DNA from: Mesorhizobium qingshengii
Lineage (GTDB): Bacteria; Pseudomonadota; Alphaproteobacteria; Rhizobiales; Rhizobiaceae
NCBI RefSeq assembly: GCF_900103325.1
Contig: NZ_FMXM01000004.1
Coordinates: forward strand, 310,001 to 374,000
DNA: 64,000 nt
Direction: 5' to 3'
Both the position numbers and the translations under genes were made by a program. The notes under the pieces are model-generated. The model worked only from the letters and a program-made list of their open reading frames with translations, was not told the DNA's origin and made no database searches. This document shows positions 62,787 to 64,000 of this stretch, in pieces; position 1 is the stretch's first letter, and each line of letters opens with the position of its first letter.

Positions 62787-63532
62787 GCGAGACCGTTCTC
62801 GATGTCCGCGACCTCGAAGCCGGTTACGAACCCGGCGTGCCGATCGTGCGCGGCGCGTCGATCACAGTCAACAAGGGCGAGATCGTCGTTGTCCTTGGCC
62901 CCAACGGCGCCGGCAAGTCGAGCTTCATCAAGGCGATTGCCGGCCTCGTCCCGATCACCGGCGGCACGGTGTTTCTGGATGGCAGGGACATCACCGCCGC
63001 ACCGGCCCACACCATGGTGCGGCTTGGCCTCGCCTTCGTGCCGCAGACCGAAAATATCTTTCCGCTGATGTCGGTCGAGGACAATCTCAGGGTCGCCTGC
63101 GGCATCCTCGAGCGGCGCGAAATCCCTGCCCGCCTCGAGGAAATGTATGCGGCCTTCCCCGACCTCGTCCGCCAGCGCCGCACCGCCGCCGGCAACCTGT
63201 CGGGCGGGCAGCGGCAGATGCTGGCCGTCGCACGGGCGCTGATCGTCCACCCCAAGGTGCTGGTGCTCGACGAACCGTCGGCCGGACTGTCGCCGAAATT
63301 CGTGTCGATGGTGTTCGAGATGCTGGCCGGCATCCGCAAGTCCGGCGTCACCATCCTGCTGGTCGAACAGAACGCCAAGGCAGCACTTGCCATCGGCGAC
63401 CGCGCCTATGTGCTGGTCGAAGGCAAGGACCGGCACGAAGGCATTGCCTCCGAACTGTGGAACGATCCCGTCGTCGCCGAACTCTACCTCGGCCAGCGCC
63501 CGCTGCACGCCGAGAAAGGAGGCGCGGCATGA
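62783..63532 (+). CDS. ABC transporter ATP-binding protein (LivF type)
   Basis: A 249-residue ATPase with Walker A GPNGAGKSS (39-47), FVPQTENIFPLMSV, LSGGQRQMLAVARAL (about 138-152) and VLDEPSAGLSP. The start overlaps the previous stop (ATGA), and its own stop overlaps the permease start (ATGA at 63529). Confidence 0.91.
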   Translation: MSETVLDVRDLEAGYEPGVPIVRGASITVNKGEIVVVLGPNGAGKSSFIKAIAGLVPITGGTVFLDGRDITAAPAHTMVRLGLAFVPQTENIFPLMSVEDNLRVACGILERREIPARLEEMYAAFPDLVRQRRTAAGNLSGGQRQMLAVARALIVHPKVLVLDEPSAGLSPKFVSMVFEMLAGIRKSGVTILLVEQNAKAALAIGDRAYVLVEGKDRHEGIASELWNDPVVAELYLGQRPLHAEKGGAA

Positions 63533-64000
63533 GCCTGCAATTTGTCGTCGACGGGTTGCTGACCGGCTCGATGATCGGCTTGGGCGCCATCGGCGTGACG
63601 CTCACCTATTCGATCCTGCGCTTCTCGAACTTCGCCCATGGCGACTTCATGGCCTGGGGCACCTATGCGACGCTGGCCGTCGTCAGCGCCATCGGCGCGA
63701 CATTCGGCAAGGTGGCGCCGATCGCGCCACTGTCCTTCGGCTGGCCGCTCCTTGTCGCTCTGGTCGTCGGGATGGCATTCACCGCACTCCTGGCGCTGCT
63801 GCTGGACAGAGTGCTGTTCGCGCGGCTGCGCTCACAAGGCCAGGCCATCATCGTGGTGATGGCGAGCTTCGGCGCTTCGATGGCGCTCCGGAGCCTGCTC
63901 GAATTCACCTTCTCCTCGCGCCCGACCTATTTCAGCCGGGCGATCCAGATCGCCATGCCGGTCGGCTTCGGCATCCGCATCACGCCCGACCAGATCGCGC
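63529..64000 (+). CDS. ABC transporter permease (LivH type), truncated by the window edge
   Basis: The first 157 residues of a LivH-type permease. It starts MSLQFVVDGLLTGSMIGLGA and shows the family motif ILRFSNFAHGDFMAWG (about residues 29-44), with at least four hydrophobic segments before the edge. A LivM gene presumably follows outside the window. It is part of the coupled ATPase-permease set. Confidence 0.9.
   Translation, partial: MSLQFVVDGLLTGSMIGLGAIGVTLTYSILRFSNFAHGDFMAWGTYATLAVVSAIGATFGKVAPIAPLSFGWPLLVALVVGMAFTALLALLLDRVLFARLRSQGQAIIVVMASFGASMALRSLLEFTFSSRPTYFSRAIQIAMPVGFGIRITPDQIA

Overview
The window is high-GC alphaproteobacterial DNA of Rhizobiales type, most like Mesorhizobium. 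This rests on gene content and layout: a pcaDCHGB-pobA operon divergent from the LysR gene pcaQ, many translationally coupled catabolic operons each with its own DeoR, LacI, GntR or LysR regulator, five ABC uptake systems in 64 kb, and a RIME-like palindromic intergenic element. No tRNA, rRNA, phage, transposase or CRISPR array was seen. The species cannot be named from the sequence alone.

Layout. (1) 0.14-12.8 kb: a long minus-strand sugar operon starting with an LsrF/DeoC-type aldolase and a PfkB kinase. It continues with a CUT1 sugar ABC transporter, two TIM-barrel isomerases, a Gfo/Idh/MocA dehydrogenase, an alpha/beta hydrolase, a ribulose-phosphate-epimerase-like enzyme and a ROK kinase, and ends in a fragment of a second ABC ATPase gene. 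A divergent DeoR regulator sits next to CGAAAG-type palindromes. (2) 12.9-18.7 kb: a LacI regulator with two small operons, dehydrogenase-esterase and PfkB kinase-GatZ/KbaZ-like protein. Both are preceded by the same operator-like motif. (3) 18.7-23.2 kb: an SRPBCC-quinone oxidoreductase fusion, a stand-alone SRPBCC protein, a palindromic repeat and a large flotillin-like protein. (4) 23.2-33.6 kb: a minus-strand operon of FAH-family protein, alpha/beta hydrolase, amidohydrolase and a Liv-type ABC transporter whose last ATPase is fused to a Tm-1-like (UPF0261) domain. A divergent GntR/FCD regulator and repeated TGAACCAAT-type half-sites control it.

(5) 33.6-46.6 kb: aromatic acid catabolism. 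PobA converts 4-hydroxybenzoate to protocatechuate; PcaHG, PcaB, PcaC and PcaD take this through the beta-ketoadipate route; PcaQ is the regulator. A Liv-type transporter with a Tat-type binding protein follows, then an SDR and an aldehyde dehydrogenase that could oxidise aromatic alcohols and aldehydes to the acids used by PobA. The promoters of pcaD and of the transporter are 91% identical over 66 bp and each carries a PcaQ-type site. (6) 46.6-55.9 kb: an oxidative non-phosphorylating sugar pathway (mutarotase, GntR regulator, aldonate dehydratase, SDR, AraD1-like protein) joined to a PotABCD-type ABC transporter. (7) 55.9-64 kb: an FAD-linked oxidase, then a minus-strand operon of GntR, DUF3830, TIGR04076, aldo-keto reductase, DUF4440-like protein and a LivK-type binding protein. 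It is divergent from the Liv ATPases and a permease that runs off the window. The substrate is unknown, and this is the best candidate for an undescribed catabolic system here.

Coordinates use the start codon judged most likely from ribosome-binding sites, coupling to the upstream gene and family length.
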